A stretch of 64,000 nt of DNA from Litoreibacter halocynthiae (GTDB taxonomy: Bacteria > Pseudomonadota > Alphaproteobacteria > Rhodobacterales > Rhodobacteraceae), in assembly GCF_004365635.1 (NCBI RefSeq), contig NZ_SOBH01000001.1:806001-870000 (forward strand), written 5' to 3'. Every line of letters starts with the position of its first letter. The first letter of the stretch is position 1. The notes below the pieces were generated by a model, which saw nothing but the letters and a program-made list of their open reading frames with translations, searched no databases and had not been told where the DNA came from. Made by a program: the position numbers and the translations under genes. Positions 16,434-26,049 of this stretch are shown piece after piece.

Positions 16434-17268
16434 GGGCGATTTCGCGCGCTAATGCGCAGAACGCTTCCAAAGAAACCTGCTCCGCCCGCTCTGTCGGTGG
16501 AATGCCTGCGGCCCGAAGATGGTCTTCAATCTCTGGTCCCACGACTTTCAACGCGGCACGTAGCATTTTGCGACGTTGATTGAAGGCGGCTCCGACCACT
16601 CTCGATAACACTGCGGCATCTGCTTCAAACCGTGGTTTTTCGAGCGCGGTTAAATGGACCACAGCCGAATGCACCTTTGGCGCTGGCACAAACGCCTCAG
16701 GGGGCAATTCCATCACGATACGCGCGTCTGCCCGCCACTGGGCCAGCAGCGCCAGTCTTCCGTATTTTTTGCTTCCCGGTGCTGCGACTATCCTCTCGGC
16801 CACCTCGCGCTGGAACATTAAAGTCAGGCTTTGCCAGAAGGGCGGCCAGTCTTTCGGGGTCAACCATCGGACCAGCAATTCGGTGCCGACATTATAGGGC
16901 AGGTTCGCTGCCACGCGGATCGGCGGGGTCAGGTGCTCTAGGGGGTTGATCTCCAGCGCGTCGCCTTCGATTACCTGCAACTGTCCGGGATAAGCGGCGG
17001 TAATTTCTGCCAGTGCAGGCAAGCATCGCGGGTCCTTCTCGACGGCAAGTACGCGCCGTGCCCCCTCAGCCAATAGCCCACGGGTCAAGCCTCCGGGCCC
17101 CGGACCAACCTCAAGCACATCGCAACCAGACAGGTCACCCGCTTGACGCGCGATTTTCGCGGTCAGGTTCAGATCCAGCAGGAAGTTCTGGCCAAGGCTC
17201 TTCTTTGCCGACAACTCATGGTTGCGGATCACGTCCGAGAGTGGGGGAAGCCCGTCTATTTGCGCCAC
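16426..17268 (-). CDS. rsmA: 16S rRNA (adenine(1518)-N6/adenine(1519)-N6)-dimethyltransferase
   Basis: 280 residues. KsgA-type SAM enzyme dimethylating two adjacent adenines near the 3' end of 16S rRNA. Motifs: [35 protein letters not shown] (SAM motif I), [12 protein letters not shown] and the catalytic [12 protein letters not shown]. The start is GTG at 17268 with a GAGG upstream, two bases after the pdxA stop. Family N-termini ([17 protein letters not shown]) support this over the longer frame. It is last gene of the lpt operon. Confidence 0.94.
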   Translation of the reverse strand: MAQIDGLPPLSDVIRNHELSAKKSLGQNFLLDLNLTAKIARQAGDLSGCDVLEVGPGPGGLTRGLLAEGARRVLAVEKDPRCLPALAEITAAYPGQLQVIEGDALEINPLEHLTPPIRVAANLPYNVGTELLVRWLTPKDWPPFWQSLTLMFQREVAERIVAAPGSKKYGRLALLAQWRADARIVMELPPEAFVPAPKVHSAVVHLTALEKPRFEADAAVLSRVVGAAFNQRRKMLRAALKVVGPEIEDHLRAAGIPPTERAEQVSLEAFCALAREIARS

Positions 17269-17269
17269 G

Positions 17270-18235
17270 TCATCCTCGCTTGCCCGCCATATCCCACGCC
17301 ATGCGCAAGGCTGCGATTGTGGAGGTAGGATCAGCCAAACCTTTGCCTGCAATGTCGAAAGCTGTGCCATGATCGGGAGAGGTGCGGATGAACGGCAGTC
17401 CCAAGGTCACGTTGACCCCGCCCGAAAAGTCGATTGTCTTGATCGGTATCAGGGCTTGGTCATGATACATGCAGATCGCCGCGTCATAGCCAGCACGGGC
17501 TTGCGCGTGGAACATGGTATCGGCGCTCATCGGGCCGGACAGGCGCATTCCATCTTGCGACAAGCGTTCCATGAGTGGGGAAATTAGCGTGATCTCTTCG
17601 GTTCCCATTGCGCCGCCTTCGCCCGCATGGGGGTTCAGTCCTGCGACGGCCAATCGCGGCTCCGCGATCCCGAAGTCGCGGATCAACGCCGCTTGGGTGA
17701 TGCGAAGGGTGTCTTCCAACAGCTCGGATGTAAGAGCATCGGGAACATCGGCCACGGCGATGTGGATGGTCACCGGAACGACCCGCAAATCAGGACAGGC
17801 GAGCATCATCACCACGCGTTCGACACCGGCCAAGGCTGCAAGGTATTCCGTGTGACCCGGATAGGCAAAATCAGCGCCGTCTTTGAGAGCCTTCTTGTGA
17901 ATTGGCAGCGTGCAAAGCGCCGAGGCAGAGCCTGTGCTCACCAGCTCGACCCCGCGCGCGATAACGTCGATCACCCCTTGCGCGTTACGCGGATCGGGAA
18001 CACCCGCTGTGGCGTCGCCGGCAAAATCATGGTGCAGCAAGGGCAGGGCGGTCTCTTGTCCAGTGACTTCTGAAAGAGACGTCACTTCAGACACGGGACT
18101 AGTGAGGTGCCGACGATCGGCAAGAAGCACCATCGGCACTTCACCACGCACCGCGGCAAAGGCAGAGTGGGCGATTTCAAGGCCAACGCCCGCAGGCTCG
18201 CCGCAGCTTACCACGACGGGCGGACGCGGGTTCAT
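17270..18235 (-). CDS. pdxA: 4-hydroxythreonine-4-phosphate dehydrogenase
   Basis: 321 residues. NAD-dependent oxidation in the DXP-dependent pyridoxal phosphate pathway. The family signature [13 protein letters not shown] is present, as are the metal-site regions [24 protein letters not shown] and [15 protein letters not shown] and the closing [20 protein letters not shown]. It overlaps the surA stop by 4 nt (ATGA) and is followed after two bases by rsmA, the conserved surA-pdxA-rsmA order. Confidence 0.94.
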   Translation of the reverse strand: MNPRPPVVVSCGEPAGVGLEIAHSAFAAVRGEVPMVLLADRRHLTSPVSEVTSLSEVTGQETALPLLHHDFAGDATAGVPDPRNAQGVIDVIARGVELVSTGSASALCTLPIHKKALKDGADFAYPGHTEYLAALAGVERVVMMLACPDLRVVPVTIHIAVADVPDALTSELLEDTLRITQAALIRDFGIAEPRLAVAGLNPHAGEGGAMGTEEITLISPLMERLSQDGMRLSGPMSADTMFHAQARAGYDAAICMYHDQALIPIKTIDFSGGVNVTLGLPFIRTSPDHGTAFDIAGKGLADPTSTIAALRMAWDMAGKRG

Positions 18236-19488
18236 TGCTCGACGATAATCGCGTCAGCGCGCAGTTCTTCAAGGAAGCTGTCAGCATAAGAGGTGATGCG
18301 TTGATTGAACAACTGCTCACGGACACGACTGCGCAAGTCAACTTCTTCACCATTCTCGTCCAGCGGGATATCCAGCGTCCGGCCGCACAGCATCAGGTAG
18401 ACCAAGAACTGTCCGTTCTGACGTGTCAGCGCGGTGGAGACTTCATTGCTGTCGAGCTTTGCCAATTCGAGGGCGATGTCTCCGGGCACGTCAGCGGTGG
18501 GCAAGACAGTGCGTTCGAAATACTCCGCCGGCAGGTCTTTCGCAGGTGTATACAGATCGTCGCAGGTGTCGTAGCGTTCCTCAAAAGCTTTGGCTTGCGC
18601 CAACGTCTCGGCATTCCGACCACCCGGGAAAAGCACGGTTGCATATTCCAACGCTTGGGTTTCCGGTGATCCTGCCTCGGTTTCTTCAAGGCCGCGCAGT
18701 TGGAACACACCTATGGCGTTCCCAAGGTTTAGTGGTTCGCTCACTTCGCCCGGTCCAAGTGTCAGCACGGCGGCACGGATTTGCGGAGGAACATTGCCCA
18801 AAGGAAGCCATTCAAGACGCCCGCCACGCCCACGGGTGGGGGAGGCGGAGTAGCGCCGTGCGGCCGCACTGAATGCGCTTTCAGATGAAATGGTCTCTGA
18901 CAGGCGTTGCGCCAATGCTTGGTTGCGCTCCGCAGATTGGGGGGCAAGAGGCAAAACGATTTCGGCCAACAGAACCCGCGCGCCGCCCGTGGTGCCTTGA
19001 AGAGCCAAAGCGCGGTCGACCTCTGGTTCCGACACTTGGCTACGCGCACCAAAGCGACCCTGTACCAACTCGCGCCATGCAAGTCCCGCGATCACGAAGT
19101 CGCGGAAGGTTTCTGCTGACACACCAGCCTGGCTCACGGCCTTGATAAACTCATCAGCAGTCAGGTTTGCGCGGGACGCGAACTCTTCCATGCCTTCGAC
19201 GATTTGCTCCTCCGTCGGGGTAATCCCCGCGCGTCGCGTTTCCATCAGGCGCAATCTGTCATCGATCAGCCCTTTGCGGGCTTCGGTTTTTGCGTTTCCG
19301 GGAGCGCGGAGCACATTGAGAAACAGCTCGCGTTGTTGAAGCTCGTAATTCGTGATGACCAGATCATTCACCGTAATGGCGGTCTGGAACAGCCCTTGCT
19401 GCTGCGCACTTGCTGCAGGCGCAAGAAAGGCCAGTGCTGTAAGGGTGAAAGCAAAAATCCGGGTCAGGAGCGCATGTTTCGGCATCAT
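18232..19488 (-). CDS. surA: Periplasmic peptidylprolyl isomerase, SurA-like chaperone
   Basis: 418 residues. Signal peptide (LTRIFAFTLTALAFLAPAAS, cleavage near ASAQQ). The SurA N-terminal chaperone region follows (ITVNDLVITNYELQQRELF). One parvulin-type domain is recognisable (RRYSASPTRGRGGRLEWLPL, LTLGPGEVSEPLNLGNAIGV), then a C-terminal region with C and LDENGEEVDL. It would help outer-membrane proteins such as LptD fold, matching its place directly after lptD. ATG 19488 is preferred. A GTG at 19518 would extend it into the end of lptD. Confidence 0.9.
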   Translation of the reverse strand: MMPKHALLTRIFAFTLTALAFLAPAASAQQQGLFQTAITVNDLVITNYELQQRELFLNVLRAPGNAKTEARKGLIDDRLRLMETRRAGITPTEEQIVEGMEEFASRANLTADEFIKAVSQAGVSAETFRDFVIAGLAWRELVQGRFGARSQVSEPEVDRALALQGTTGGARVLLAEIVLPLAPQSAERNQALAQRLSETISSESAFSAAARRYSASPTRGRGGRLEWLPLGNVPPQIRAAVLTLGPGEVSEPLNLGNAIGVFQLRGLEETEAGSPETQALEYATVLFPGGRNAETLAQAKAFEERYDTCDDLYTPAKDLPAEYFERTVLPTADVPGDIALELAKLDSNEVSTALTRQNGQFLVYLMLCGRTLDIPLDENGEEVDLRSRVREQLFNQRITSYADSFLEELRADAIIVEQ

Positions 19489-19505
19489 ATTATCTGCTCT
19501 GTTCT

Positions 19506-21662
19506 TTATCCGTTGCACTGTCTGGCGAAGCTGCCCCCGCCGATCCCCCGCGCGCCGAAACCCGCAAGCTGGACCGACAGGCTCAGGTCCGTCGTTGGCG
19601 ATACACTAGTCGAAGTCGTGAAGCGGCGCGAGACCGAAAGGTCCATTTTTGCGCATTCGTTCTGGTAGCTAATCCCTAGCCCTGCCTCGGTGGTGCGATC
19701 ATTGACAAAATCGTAGCGCAGCTCGCTGGACAAGGTCCAGTGCCGCGACACGCGGTAAGCACCCTCAAAGGCCAGTTCCGAGGTGTCCGTGGGCCGACCT
19801 TCGGCCACATCAGCTTCGAGCCAAGCGAAGGTCGAGGCCAGCTGAAACGTGTCCGTCGTCCAGCCCATACGCATTTCGTTTCGCGCGAAAGAGAATTCGT
19901 CGTCAAAGATGGCGCGGTTGATCAGATCGAAGCTCTCGCCGACCTTCAACTGGGCCGCCACAAGCCAGTCGGACTTCGAGCCGGTCAGGCCGGTCGAATT
20001 GGAAAACTGGTTTAGATCGTCCCGACGCAAGATGCGCCCGACTGTCAGGCCAAGTTTCCAACCGGAATGGCTCTCGCGGGTGTAGGTCAGACCAAGATTG
20101 AGCCGGTTGCCAAGCTCGCGGTTGTCCACACCGGGGGCGCGTGAAAACTCGAAAATATTGGCCTCGTCGAATTCGACCAGCAGGCTGTCCTCATTGTCGA
20201 CTTCACCGCTCACGCTGTTCTTCGATAGGACGAGTTGAACAACGGGTTCCAGCAAGTGGTTAGCCCGTGCGCCCTGACGCAACATCGGCCACCGCCATTC
20301 TATGGCGGCATAAGGTGTGACTTCCACGGTGTCGTCAAAAGCAAGCGTCGGGTTCGCGCGGGGCTGGCGAATTTTGTAGCCGTCGATAAAGATCGCACCC
20401 TCGGCCGCGACCATCATCCCGTTGCTCCATAACCAATCCCTGCGCCATTCGGCCGAGGTGGAAATGCGCACCACATCACGCGACAGACCTGCGCTTGTCG
20501 GGTCAGCGTCCGCGCGACGATAATGCCCGTGGGTCTGAGCCGTCAGAGTGGCGATCCCGCCAAGCGACGACGGGGAAAATCGTTTGATGTAAGTCGCGTC
20601 GCCCACAAGTGTCGGCAGGGTGCGGTTGTCATCGCCATCGCGCAACGATTTGTAATGGATCAGCTCCGCGCCGATATACTCGTCTCGGCGGGCGCGATCG
20701 ACCGAGATCGCGCTGTCGAGGATGTCCTTGTCGGAATAGCCGTAAAGCAGCAGGTAGCCTGGGTCTGACACCAGTTCCACGTCAAATTTGCCGGTAAAGC
20801 CGCGGCCCAATGCAAATGTGCCGTCGGCAAACAGGTAGCTGCGTGCGTCGAGGTTGCTCACATTGTCATCGGTCACCGCGCCGTTCAGTTCGATTTCGCC
20901 TTTCGCGAATTTTTGGCGATAACGCGCTTCCAGCGTTCTCGCTCCTTTGCTGGTCACCCATGGCGTTAAGGTCAGATCGGCATGATCCCCCAGCGTGAAG
21001 AAATACGGTGTGCGTAATCCAACACCCAAATCGCCGTTGGAGCGGAGTTCGGGAAACAGAAACCCGTTTGACCGCTTCACGGACGGGTCTGGAAGTCGCA
21101 GATAGGGAGTATAGAAAACCGGAACGCCAAGGACCCTTAGCGTTGCCTCATCAAAATAGATCTGGCGCTCGGTCGCGTCATGAACAACACGCTTCGAGCG
21201 AATTTCCCAAAGTGGCACCGGATCGCTTTCACAGATGTGACAACTGGATGCGATGGTTTTGTAAAACTGGGTGTAGCGCCCCTCGGTGCGGCGAATTTCA
21301 GCTGCGGCGACCTGAAGCTGGCGCGCGTAAACCACGCGGGCGCTTTTCAACACGCCGTCCCGCAGGTCACCGGACAATTGCGCAAAGTCAGCGACGATCA
21401 GGGTATCGGTTTTGTCGATGATGTAAATCGGCCCCGTGACCACCAAGGTATCAGTTGCGCCGTTATACGAAATTGATTGCGCCCGAAGCCGCACCCCGTT
21501 TTGCAGGATTTCCACATTTCCGGAGGCGCGCAATTCCTGAGTGCCGCTTGCAAAGACGACGCTGTCAGCCACAAGGCTCGCGGTTTCCACGGCTTGCTGC
21601 TGTGCAAAGCCGGGGGCTGCGGCGCTTGCAGCCATAAGTAAACCAAACAGGGCCGCACGCAT
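19506..21662 (-). CDS. lptD: LPS-assembly protein LptD
   Basis: 718 residues. Signal peptide MRAALFGLLMAASAAAPGFA. An N-terminal OstA/LptA-like jellyroll (ADSVVFASGTQELRASGNVE, YNGATDTLVVTGPIYI) precedes a large beta-barrel ending in alternating strands. The motif ASSCHICESDPVPLWEIRS holds cysteines that could form the plug-barrel disulfide. The barrel places LPS in the outer leaflet, receiving it from the LptA bridge. The start lies one base after the lptG stop. The longer upstream frame is lptG sequence. Confidence 0.94.
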   Translation of the reverse strand: MRAALFGLLMAASAAAPGFAQQQAVETASLVADSVVFASGTQELRASGNVEILQNGVRLRAQSISYNGATDTLVVTGPIYIIDKTDTLIVADFAQLSGDLRDGVLKSARVVYARQLQVAAAEIRRTEGRYTQFYKTIASSCHICESDPVPLWEIRSKRVVHDATERQIYFDEATLRVLGVPVFYTPYLRLPDPSVKRSNGFLFPELRSNGDLGVGLRTPYFFTLGDHADLTLTPWVTSKGARTLEARYRQKFAKGEIELNGAVTDDNVSNLDARSYLFADGTFALGRGFTGKFDVELVSDPGYLLLYGYSDKDILDSAISVDRARRDEYIGAELIHYKSLRDGDDNRTLPTLVGDATYIKRFSPSSLGGIATLTAQTHGHYRRADADPTSAGLSRDVVRISTSAEWRRDWLWSNGMMVAAEGAIFIDGYKIRQPRANPTLAFDDTVEVTPYAAIEWRWPMLRQGARANHLLEPVVQLVLSKNSVSGEVDNEDSLLVEFDEANIFEFSRAPGVDNRELGNRLNLGLTYTRESHSGWKLGLTVGRILRRDDLNQFSNSTGLTGSKSDWLVAAQLKVGESFDLINRAIFDDEFSFARNEMRMGWTTDTFQLASTFAWLEADVAEGRPTDTSELAFEGAYRVSRHWTLSSELRYDFVNDRTTEAGLGISYQNECAKMDLSVSRRFTTSTSVSPTTDLSLSVQLAGFGARGIGGGSFARQCNG

Positions 21663-21663
21663 G

Positions 21664-22761
21664 TCAGCCGTCCTCCGTGTGCAACAGCAAGCCCAGTGAC
21701 AGGAAGATTCCTGCAAGCGGCGGGGCCCACGCGGCAACCAGTACCGGAATTTGCCCGTTCTGGCCAAGCACCTGAGCAAAGTTTCGCAAAAAGAAAATTC
21801 CAAACCCCATGAGGACCGCGAACAACACCATCAGACCAGTGCGCCCGAAGCGAGTATGACGCATCGTGAAGCCAGCCCCGATCAGCACCATCGCGGCCAG
21901 TAACACAGGGTTCGCAAGCTCCATATTCAGCCAGACTCGGTGCTGCAGGGCGGAAAACCCCGCACGGTCCAGTTGCCGGATGAACCTTGGCAGATCCCAG
22001 ATCGGAATCGACTCCGGGCTTCCGAAGCTGTCTCGAATTTGATCACGGGTCAGATCGGACTTCACATTGATTTGCGGGTGAAGTACCGCGCCGGCTTCTG
22101 GATTTTCCAGATCGGAGAAGGTCCAACGCTTTGCCTTGGACAGAACCCAGCTCCCTGGCTCCAGCAGCGCCTCGGCAGCTTCGATGCGGTAACTGACCGA
22201 ACCGTCGCGGTTGAACCCGTAGAAGGTGACTCCGAAAAACCGCGTCCCATCCAGATTGGAGCGCTCTGCGCGGATGACCACCTGACCTCCGGCGCTGGCC
22301 TGACGCAACCAAAGCCCTTCCTCGGAGACGGAGCTAACCGACCCGCCTGTATTGGCGTAACGGCCGGAGACAACTTCAAATTGTTTGGACGTGGCCGCAA
22401 CGATGGGGTTCAGAACAGCTACACCAAGTGCGCCGAAAACGAGAGATGTCAGGACAGGGGCTGCCAGCGAACGCAGCGCAGAACGCCCCGACGCACGGGT
22501 CACAACCAGTTCGGACGTCCGCGCGAGACCAAGGAAAAGCGTGATGGTCGCAAGCACAACCAACAGCGGAAGCATACGGTACATGGCGGCGGGGGCATTC
22601 AGCAATGCAAGCTGTCCTGCTTCCATGACGCCAACCTGATCACTGTCAAACCGGCGCATTTGCTCGACCAGATCAATCAGCAACACGATGCCGAAAAACA
22701 CACCGAACACCAAGGTGAACGACCATGCGAACCGGCGGGCAAAATAAATATCAAGCCTCAT
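21664..22761 (-). CDS. lptG: LPS export ABC transporter permease LptG
   Basis: 365 residues. YjgP/YjgQ family inner-membrane permease with three N-terminal membrane helices (AWSFTLVFGVFFGIVLLIDL and following). A periplasmic jellyroll lies at about 130-260 and three C-terminal helices follow (VLLAAMVLIGAGFTMRHTRF, GLMVLFAVLMGFGIFF). With LptF and the LptB ATPase (not in this window) it extracts LPS from the inner membrane. It overlaps lptF by 4 nt. The F versus G assignment follows gene order. Confidence 0.92.
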   Translation of the reverse strand: MRLDIYFARRFAWSFTLVFGVFFGIVLLIDLVEQMRRFDSDQVGVMEAGQLALLNAPAAMYRMLPLLVVLATITLFLGLARTSELVVTRASGRSALRSLAAPVLTSLVFGALGVAVLNPIVAATSKQFEVVSGRYANTGGSVSSVSEEGLWLRQASAGGQVVIRAERSNLDGTRFFGVTFYGFNRDGSVSYRIEAAEALLEPGSWVLSKAKRWTFSDLENPEAGAVLHPQINVKSDLTRDQIRDSFGSPESIPIWDLPRFIRQLDRAGFSALQHRVWLNMELANPVLLAAMVLIGAGFTMRHTRFGRTGLMVLFAVLMGFGIFFLRNFAQVLGQNGQIPVLVAAWAPPLAGIFLSLGLLLHTEDG

Positions 22762-23885
22762 GCCGGTATCCCTTTCGGGGTGCGTCCGCGCATACGTTTC
22801 ATTGATGTCGAATAAAGCAAGAGGGCCGAGATCAAGGCCCCCACGGCAGGAGCAGCGTAGGCCAGCCAGAACAATGCCGCGTCTTTGCGGGCGGCTTCTT
22901 CTGCTACGTTGGAAACCATTTGCACCAGAATAATCAGCACAACGGCGATGACGACCTGCCGCCAGACCCCGAAACGCGAAAAGCCCCCAAGCATCAAAGT
23001 GGCAAATCCCATAAGTGGGACGACAATTGCCAGAAGCGATTTGGCGAAGCGGTCATGCGCTTCGAACAAAAAGTCTGGCAAGTCGCCATGGGCCGAGGCC
23101 AGATCCGCCTCGGACGGGCTGAGCAACACTGGCGTGGACAATTCTCGGAGGTCGCGATTTCGCGCGCCACTTGGGCCGATCAAGGCCCCGATATTATATG
23201 CAAAGTCTTCGAAGGCGACCGTGGATAAGCGGCCAGTGTCTTTATGAAAAGTTTGGGCCAGCCCGTTGCGCATCACCAGCCGTGGACCGGATACCGCGCG
23301 CACCAGAAATGCGCGTTCCGCCGTGTAGGTCACCACCGCTGTCGGATCGCGGCTGTCTTCCAAGAACAGCTCGTCAAGTTCGCCCAGCTCTGTGATATTA
23401 CGGATATATACGGCGATATCCGATGTCGGATGTAGGAACTGGCCTTCTTTCAGGAACTGCGCGGTGATGTCTTTGGATATTTCCTGACTGCGTCCCGCAA
23501 GTTCGGTACGCGCCGCGGGAACAAGAACATGTGCTAGGATCGCGACCAGAACGGCAACTAACACACCGAAATAGATCACGGGCCGCCCGATCCGCAGGGA
23601 CGAGGCTCCTGCCGTTTGCAGCACGACCATCTCGGAATCCGAGCTCAGGCGGTTTGTGACATAGACAGCTGCTACAAATGCCGAAATCGGCAGCACAATC
23701 AGGATGACATACGGCAAGGTGAGCAGGGTGAACTCCAGAAACACCAATGCGGTCTGGCCATCGCTGATCAGTTGGTCAAACAAGCCAATCGCGCGGTTCA
23801 CCCAATATACGGATACCAAAACAAGGGAGAAGAAGCCGAACAGGATCAACAATTGCGACAGCATGTATCTGTCGAATCGTGCCAA
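22758..23885 (-). CDS. lptF: LPS export ABC transporter permease LptF
   Basis: 375 residues of the same fold as LptG. N-terminus MARFDRYMLSQLLILFGFFS; helices around LTLPYVILIVLPISAFVAAV and VYFGV-type segments; the motif NRLSSDSEMVVLQTAGASS is the conserved cytoplasmic coupling loop. The periplasmic domain has FLKEGQFLHPTSDIAVYIR. The C-terminal helices end in a basic tail (KRMRGRTPKGIP). It is the first gene of the operon, divergent from pepA across a 123-nt promoter gap. Confidence 0.93.
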   Translation of the reverse strand: MARFDRYMLSQLLILFGFFSLVLVSVYWVNRAIGLFDQLISDGQTALVFLEFTLLTLPYVILIVLPISAFVAAVYVTNRLSSDSEMVVLQTAGASSLRIGRPVIYFGVLVAVLVAILAHVLVPAARTELAGRSQEISKDITAQFLKEGQFLHPTSDIAVYIRNITELGELDELFLEDSRDPTAVVTYTAERAFLVRAVSGPRLVMRNGLAQTFHKDTGRLSTVAFEDFAYNIGALIGPSGARNRDLRELSTPVLLSPSEADLASAHGDLPDFLFEAHDRFAKSLLAIVVPLMGFATLMLGGFSRFGVWRQVVIAVVLIILVQMVSNVAEEAARKDAALFWLAYAAPAVGALISALLLYSTSMKRMRGRTPKGIPA

Positions 23886-24008
23886 ATTCTGTCCTCCCTA
23901 GTTGTTGAGACACTTTTTAGCGCAAAATCTGGGGGTGGAACAGGGGGTTCTGGTCATTGCTCTCTGCCCGCGCTAGCAATGGGGAAACTCTCCAATATAG
24001 GCAGACTC

Positions 24009-25481
24009 ATGACCGCTTTGATCCCAGTAGACTTCGCCGCCACCGACATTGACGCCATCAAGGATATGGAGGGACGTCTGGCCATTTTTGTGCCCCCCGC
24101 CGGCACACTCGATGCAACGGCCAAACGGGTCAACAGGTTGACGCGCGGCTCGATTGCCCGCGCGGTATCCGGTGATGCCTTTGAAAAGCTGGAAGACGGC
24201 GCCGCGATGGTCCTGTCTTATCCGGTGAATATCCCTGCCGAGGCAGTGATCATTGTGAAGCTGGCGCGTCGCCCGACCGTGGGCGAGGCCCGCAAAGCGG
24301 GGGCAACTCTGGCCAAGCAAGCGGGCACGACCAAGGTCCACGCACTGTGTGGCAACCTGCGCCGCGCCCACGAGTTGGCCTATGGTATGATTTTGCGCGC
24401 TTACGAGTACACCGACCAGAAAACTGCCGAAAAGACCGCCCATGAGGGTGCTTCCTTTGTGGTCAATGCGCCCGACGATGTGAAAGCGGCGTTCGATGGG
24501 CTGGACGCCTTGGCCGAAGGCGTATTCTTCACCCGTGACTTGGTGAACATGCCTGCAAACGTGCTAACCACGACCGAGTTCGCCAAGCAATTATCTGACC
24601 TGAAAGACCTTGGCCTCAAGGTCGAAGTGCTGGAGGAAAAAGACCTCGAAAAACTCGGCATGGGCTCGTTGCTTTGTGTGGGGCAGGGGTCTGACAGCCC
24701 GTCCAAAGTTGTTGTCATGGAGTGGAACGGCGGCACCAAAGGGGACAAGCCGTTTGCCTTCGTCGGCAAGGGCGTGGTCTTCGACACGGGGGGCATCTCG
24801 CTGAAACCTGCAGCTGGCATGGAAGAAATGACCATGGATATGGGCGGCGCTGGTGTGGTCGCAGGCGTTATGAAAGCGATCGCAAAGCGTAAGGCCAAAG
24901 CAAATGTGGTTGGCCTTGTCGGATTGGTCGAAAACATGCCGTCGGGCAACGCCGTTCGTCCCGGTGACGTGGTGACCTCGATGAAAGGCGACACGATTGA
25001 GGTGATAAACACCGACGCCGAAGGCCGCTTGGTTCTGGCGGATGTGCTTTGGTATGCGCAAGAGCGGTTCGAGCCGCTGGGCATGATCAACCTCGCGACG
25101 CTGACAGGGGCCATCATCATCGGTCTGGGGCACGAGAATGCAGGTGTGTTCTCCAACAATGACGCGCTGGCCAATGCATTCCTGAAGGCCGCCAATGTCG
25201 AGGAGGAAGGCGCATGGCGTATGCCAATGGGCAAGGCCTATGACGATAAGCTGAAATCACGGATTGCGGATATGCAGAACGTTGGCGGGCGCCCCGCAGG
25301 CTCCATCACCGCGGCACAGTTCCTGCAACGCTTTGTGAAGCCGGAAACCCCATGGATTCATCTCGACATCGCAGGGGTGGCATCGGTGAAAGAGGAAACC
25401 GGTTTTGCACCTAAGGGCGCCACTGGTTGGGGTGTCCGTGCATTGAACCGCCTGATCATGGACAATTTCGAGGGCGAATAA
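24009..25481 (+). CDS. pepA: Leucyl aminopeptidase
   Basis: 490 residues. M17 metallo-aminopeptidase. The catalytic half has VGKGVVFDTGGISLKPAAGM (lysine and aspartate ligands from about residue 253), GLVENMPSGNAVRPGDVV and the signature NTDAEGRLVLADVL at about 334, then ATLTGAIIIGLGHENAGVFS. The ATG at 24009 (MTALIPVDFAATDI) is chosen. The frame is open for 131 codons upstream but that sequence is antisense lptF and the promoter gap. holC starts two bases after its stop, the conserved pepA-holC pair. Confidence 0.93.
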   Translation: MTALIPVDFAATDIDAIKDMEGRLAIFVPPAGTLDATAKRVNRLTRGSIARAVSGDAFEKLEDGAAMVLSYPVNIPAEAVIIVKLARRPTVGEARKAGATLAKQAGTTKVHALCGNLRRAHELAYGMILRAYEYTDQKTAEKTAHEGASFVVNAPDDVKAAFDGLDALAEGVFFTRDLVNMPANVLTTTEFAKQLSDLKDLGLKVEVLEEKDLEKLGMGSLLCVGQGSDSPSKVVVMEWNGGTKGDKPFAFVGKGVVFDTGGISLKPAAGMEEMTMDMGGAGVVAGVMKAIAKRKAKANVVGLVGLVENMPSGNAVRPGDVVTSMKGDTIEVINTDAEGRLVLADVLWYAQERFEPLGMINLATLTGAIIIGLGHENAGVFSNNDALANAFLKAANVEEEGAWRMPMGKAYDDKLKSRIADMQNVGGRPAGSITAAQFLQRFVKPETPWIHLDIAGVASVKEETGFAPKGATGWGVRALNRLIMDNFEGE

Positions 25482-25483
25482 CC

Positions 25484-25951
25484 ATGGGGGCTGCCTTTTT
25501 CTACCATATGACCACGCAGCCCGTAGACGTGACCTTGCCCATGCTGTTGGGCAAGGCACGCGGGGCGGGGTGGCGTGTCGCGGTCAGGGGTCGCGATGCC
25601 GCAAGACTGGATCATTTGGACGGGAAGCTGTGGGAGGCGGACGGGTTTCTTGCCCACGGTCTCGCAGGTGGTCCGCATGACGCGGAACAGCCGATTTTAT
25701 TGACCGAAGCGGTCGAGGCACCGAACGGTGCAAGCTGTCTTGTTAGTCTTGATGGTGCAGAGATCGCACCTGAAGAGGTCAATGGGTCGGATCGCACGAT
25801 GATCCTGTTCGACGGTAATGATGGTGATGCTGTCAGCGTCGCGAGGCAGCAGTGGAAATTGCTGACAGAGGCGGGATGTACGGCGCAATATTGGGCTCAA
25901 GATGGTGGGTCGTGGGCAAAAAAGGCGGAGCACCCCAAGCCCGAGAAATGA
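25484..25951 (+). CDS. holC: DNA polymerase III subunit chi
   Basis: 155 residues. Start MGAAFFYHMTTQPVDVTLPM. The family features are the small N-terminal strand-helix, LGKARGAGWRVAVRG, LDGKLWEADGFLAHGLAGG and the closing RQQWKLLTEAGCTAQYW with a Lys-rich tail. Chi links the clamp loader to SSB. Position after pepA supports the call. Nothing was recognised in the next 98 nt. Confidence 0.88.
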   Translation: MGAAFFYHMTTQPVDVTLPMLLGKARGAGWRVAVRGRDAARLDHLDGKLWEADGFLAHGLAGGPHDAEQPILLTEAVEAPNGASCLVSLDGAEIAPEEVNGSDRTMILFDGNDGDAVSVARQQWKLLTEAGCTAQYWAQDGGSWAKKAEHPKPEK

Positions 25952-26049
25952 GTATGCCCGCGGCACTGGGTTGTAGGACACGAAAATTCTGAAGAAAAAC
26001 CGTTAGGACTCAGTAAGTAGTGTCGATGAGGCTGTTTGAACCCGTATCG

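Noticed and set aside
23616-24008. 131-codon N-terminal extension of pepA
   Set aside because: It lies antisense to lptF and across the divergent promoter; the family N-terminus begins at 24009.
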